From Cladocopium goreaui (taxonomy: Eukaryota > Sar > Dinophyceae > Suessiales > Symbiodiniaceae), in the NCBI GenBank assembly GCA_947184155.2, contig CAMXCT020000832.1, positions 141,642 to 205,641 on the forward strand: DNA of 64,000 bases, in the 5' to 3' direction. Below are positions 61,985-64,000 of the stretch, piece by piece (the stretch's first letter is position 1; the number at the start of each line of letters is the position of its first letter). The translations under genes and the position numbers were made by a program. A model generated the notes under the pieces. That model was given only the letters and a program-made list of their open reading frames with translations, ran no database searches and was not told where the DNA came from.

Positions 61985-63775
61985 ATATATATATATATAT
62001 TTAGAATTATTTAGATATGTAGTATGTATATATATATTTATGTATGTATGTGTGTATGTGATGTCATTGAATGTAATGCTATGTAATGTAATGTTATGAA
62101 ATGTAATGTAATGTTATGTTAAGCTATGCTATGTTATGTAATGTTAGGTATGTAATGTATGTAATGTATGTATGTATGTATGTATGTATGCATGTATGTA
62201 TATGTGTATGTATGTACGTACGTACGTACGTAGGTATGTATGTATCTGTATGTATCTGTATGCATCTGTATGTATCTGTATGTATCTGTATGTATCTGTA
62301 TGTATCTGTATGTATCTGTATGTATCTGTATGTATCTGTATGTATCTGTATGTATCTGTATGTATCTGTATGTATCTGTATGTATCTGTACGTATCTGCA
62401 TGTATCTGTATGTATCTGTATGCATCTGTATGCATCTGTATGCATCTGTATGTATCTGTATGTATCTGTATGTATCTGTATGTATCTGTATGTATCTGTA
62501 TGTATCTGTATGTATCTGTATGTATCTGTATGTATCTGTATGTACCTGTATGTATCTGTATGTATCTGTATGTATCTGTATGTATGTGTATGTATGTGTA
62601 TGTATCTGTATGTATCCGTATGTATCTGTATGTATCTGTATGTATCTGTATGTATGTACCTGTATGTATGTACCTGTATGTATGTACCTGTATGTTTGTA
62701 TCTGTATGTATGTATCTGTATGTATGTATCTGTATGTATGTATCTGTATGTATGTATCTGTATGTATCTGTATGTATCTGTATGTATCTGTATGTGTCTG
62801 TATGTATCTGTATGTATCTGTATGTATCTGTATGTATGTATGAATGTATGAATGCATGAATGTATGAATGTATGAATGTATGTATGTATGGCATGTATGT
62901 AATGCATGTAATGTATGCAATGTATGCAATGTATGTAATGTATGTAATGTATGTAATGTATGTATGTATGTAATGTATGTTATGTATGTAATGTATGGAA
63001 TGTATGTAGTGAATGTAATGTATGTAATGTATGTAATGTTTGTCAGTAATGTATGTATGTAATGTATGTAAGTAATGTATGTAAGTAATGTATGTAATTA
63101 ATGCTTGTAAGTAATGTATGTAAGTAACGTATGCATGTAATGTATGTATGTAATGTAATGTAATGTAGTGTAACGTAGTGTAATGTATGTAATGTATGTA
63201 ATGTAATGTAAATGTAAAGTAATGCAATGTAATGTAGTGTCATGTAATGTAATGTAATGTAATGTAATGTATGTAATGTATGTAATGCATGTAATGTATG
63301 TAATGTATGTAATGTATGTAATGCATGCAATGTATGCAATGTATGTATGTAATGTAATGTATGTAATGCATGTAATGTATGTAATGTATGTAATGTATGT
63401 GATGTATGTGATGTATGTGATGTATGTGATGTATGTGATGTATGTGATGTATGTGATGTATGTAATGTATGTGATGTATGTAATGTATGTAATGTATGTA
63501 ATGTATGTAATGTATGTACGTATGTATGTACGTACGTATGTACGTATGTATATATATATAATATATAATATGTATGTATGTATGTATGTATGCATGCATG
63601 CATGCATGTATGTATGTATGTATGTATGTATGTATATATTCATATATGTATGTATGTAGTGTGTGTAAATATATATATATATATTATGTAGTGTGACGTA
63701 TATATATGTATATATATATATGTATATATATGTATATAGATATATATAGCGTATATATATATATATAAATGGATG
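61985..63775. repeat. TGTATC / TGTA satellite
   Basis: Starts with TA and TGTA steps. From about 62235 to 62835 it is a regular 10-base repeat of CTGTATGTAT with 14-base variants, then 9-base AATGTATGT units to about 63520, then mixed TGTATG and TA runs. Open frames of over 200 codons on both strands (such as MYLYVSVCIC repeats) are by-products of periodicity, not genes. After it, 63775-64000 shows nothing recognisable. Confidence 0.95.
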
Positions 63776-64000
63776 CATGTATCCTTCATTTTGATACTTG
63801 TACCAAATTTGCTGGTTTGTTTGATAGTTGGTATCATGATGAATCATGATTTTTCATCTTCTTGCAATTTTTCCTATGTATCATGAGTGGGCGTAACTAC
63901 CCGTTTATGATATGTCCATAGGGTTACTGTATAGATTATTACTGCCAGTGCTGGTCACTTAGGGAGTTTGACCGACAGAATGACCAGTTCTAATGCCCAA

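Overview
The window looks like nuclear DNA of a dinoflagellate, most likely a Symbiodiniaceae-type genome. Exons are very short, introns are huge, and donors are a mix of GT, GC and GA followed by AG or AG|G acceptors. Satellite and minisatellite arrays are dense, and there is a ubiquitin-like/RCC1-repeat gene of a kind I associate with these algae. The lineage is inferred; no spliced-leader relict or marker gene confirms it.

Positions 378-50754 (minus strand) read as one gene of roughly 47 short exons spread over 50 kb. I built the exons by hand from protein-like frames and splice signals. From 37075 down to the stop codon at 378 the splice phases can be chained without a break, though a few junctions need a choice among possible sites. 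The predicted protein is about 1,400 residues, with a long soluble part and about six hydrophobic segments in the last quarter. I do not recognise the family. Its introns hold almost everything else: at least six families of short palindromic MITE-like elements, foldback elements, minisatellites, microsatellites, a 368-bp direct duplication and a 623-bp assembly gap (9206-9828). A second, two-exon gene on the same strand (18239-19722, ubiquitin-like domain plus nine RCC1-like repeats) lies inside one of these introns.

Positions 50.75-56.2 kb form a compound repeat block: a 60-bp GAAAACGCGAAAATC-type array, about 3 kb of degenerate AGCATCAAGAGCG minisatellite, then a T-rich array that looks like a diverged reverse complement of the first.

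Positions 56.6-61.9 kb differ in character: GC-richer, apparently intron-poor and plus strand. Three consecutive genes follow a long perfect-stem inverted repeat: a Ser-rich/coiled-coil protein, an AAA+ (superfamily-3-like) ATPase, and a DDE transposase of the IS1595/ISXO2 type with a zinc-ribbon remnant. The last two carry frameshifts, and the transposase also has a lost ATG and an in-frame TAG, so this copy is probably dead. A eukaryotic element pairing such a transposase with an AAA+ ATPase is the most interesting candidate system here. A 145-bp tandem duplication and 1.7 kb of TGTATC/TGTA satellite close the window.
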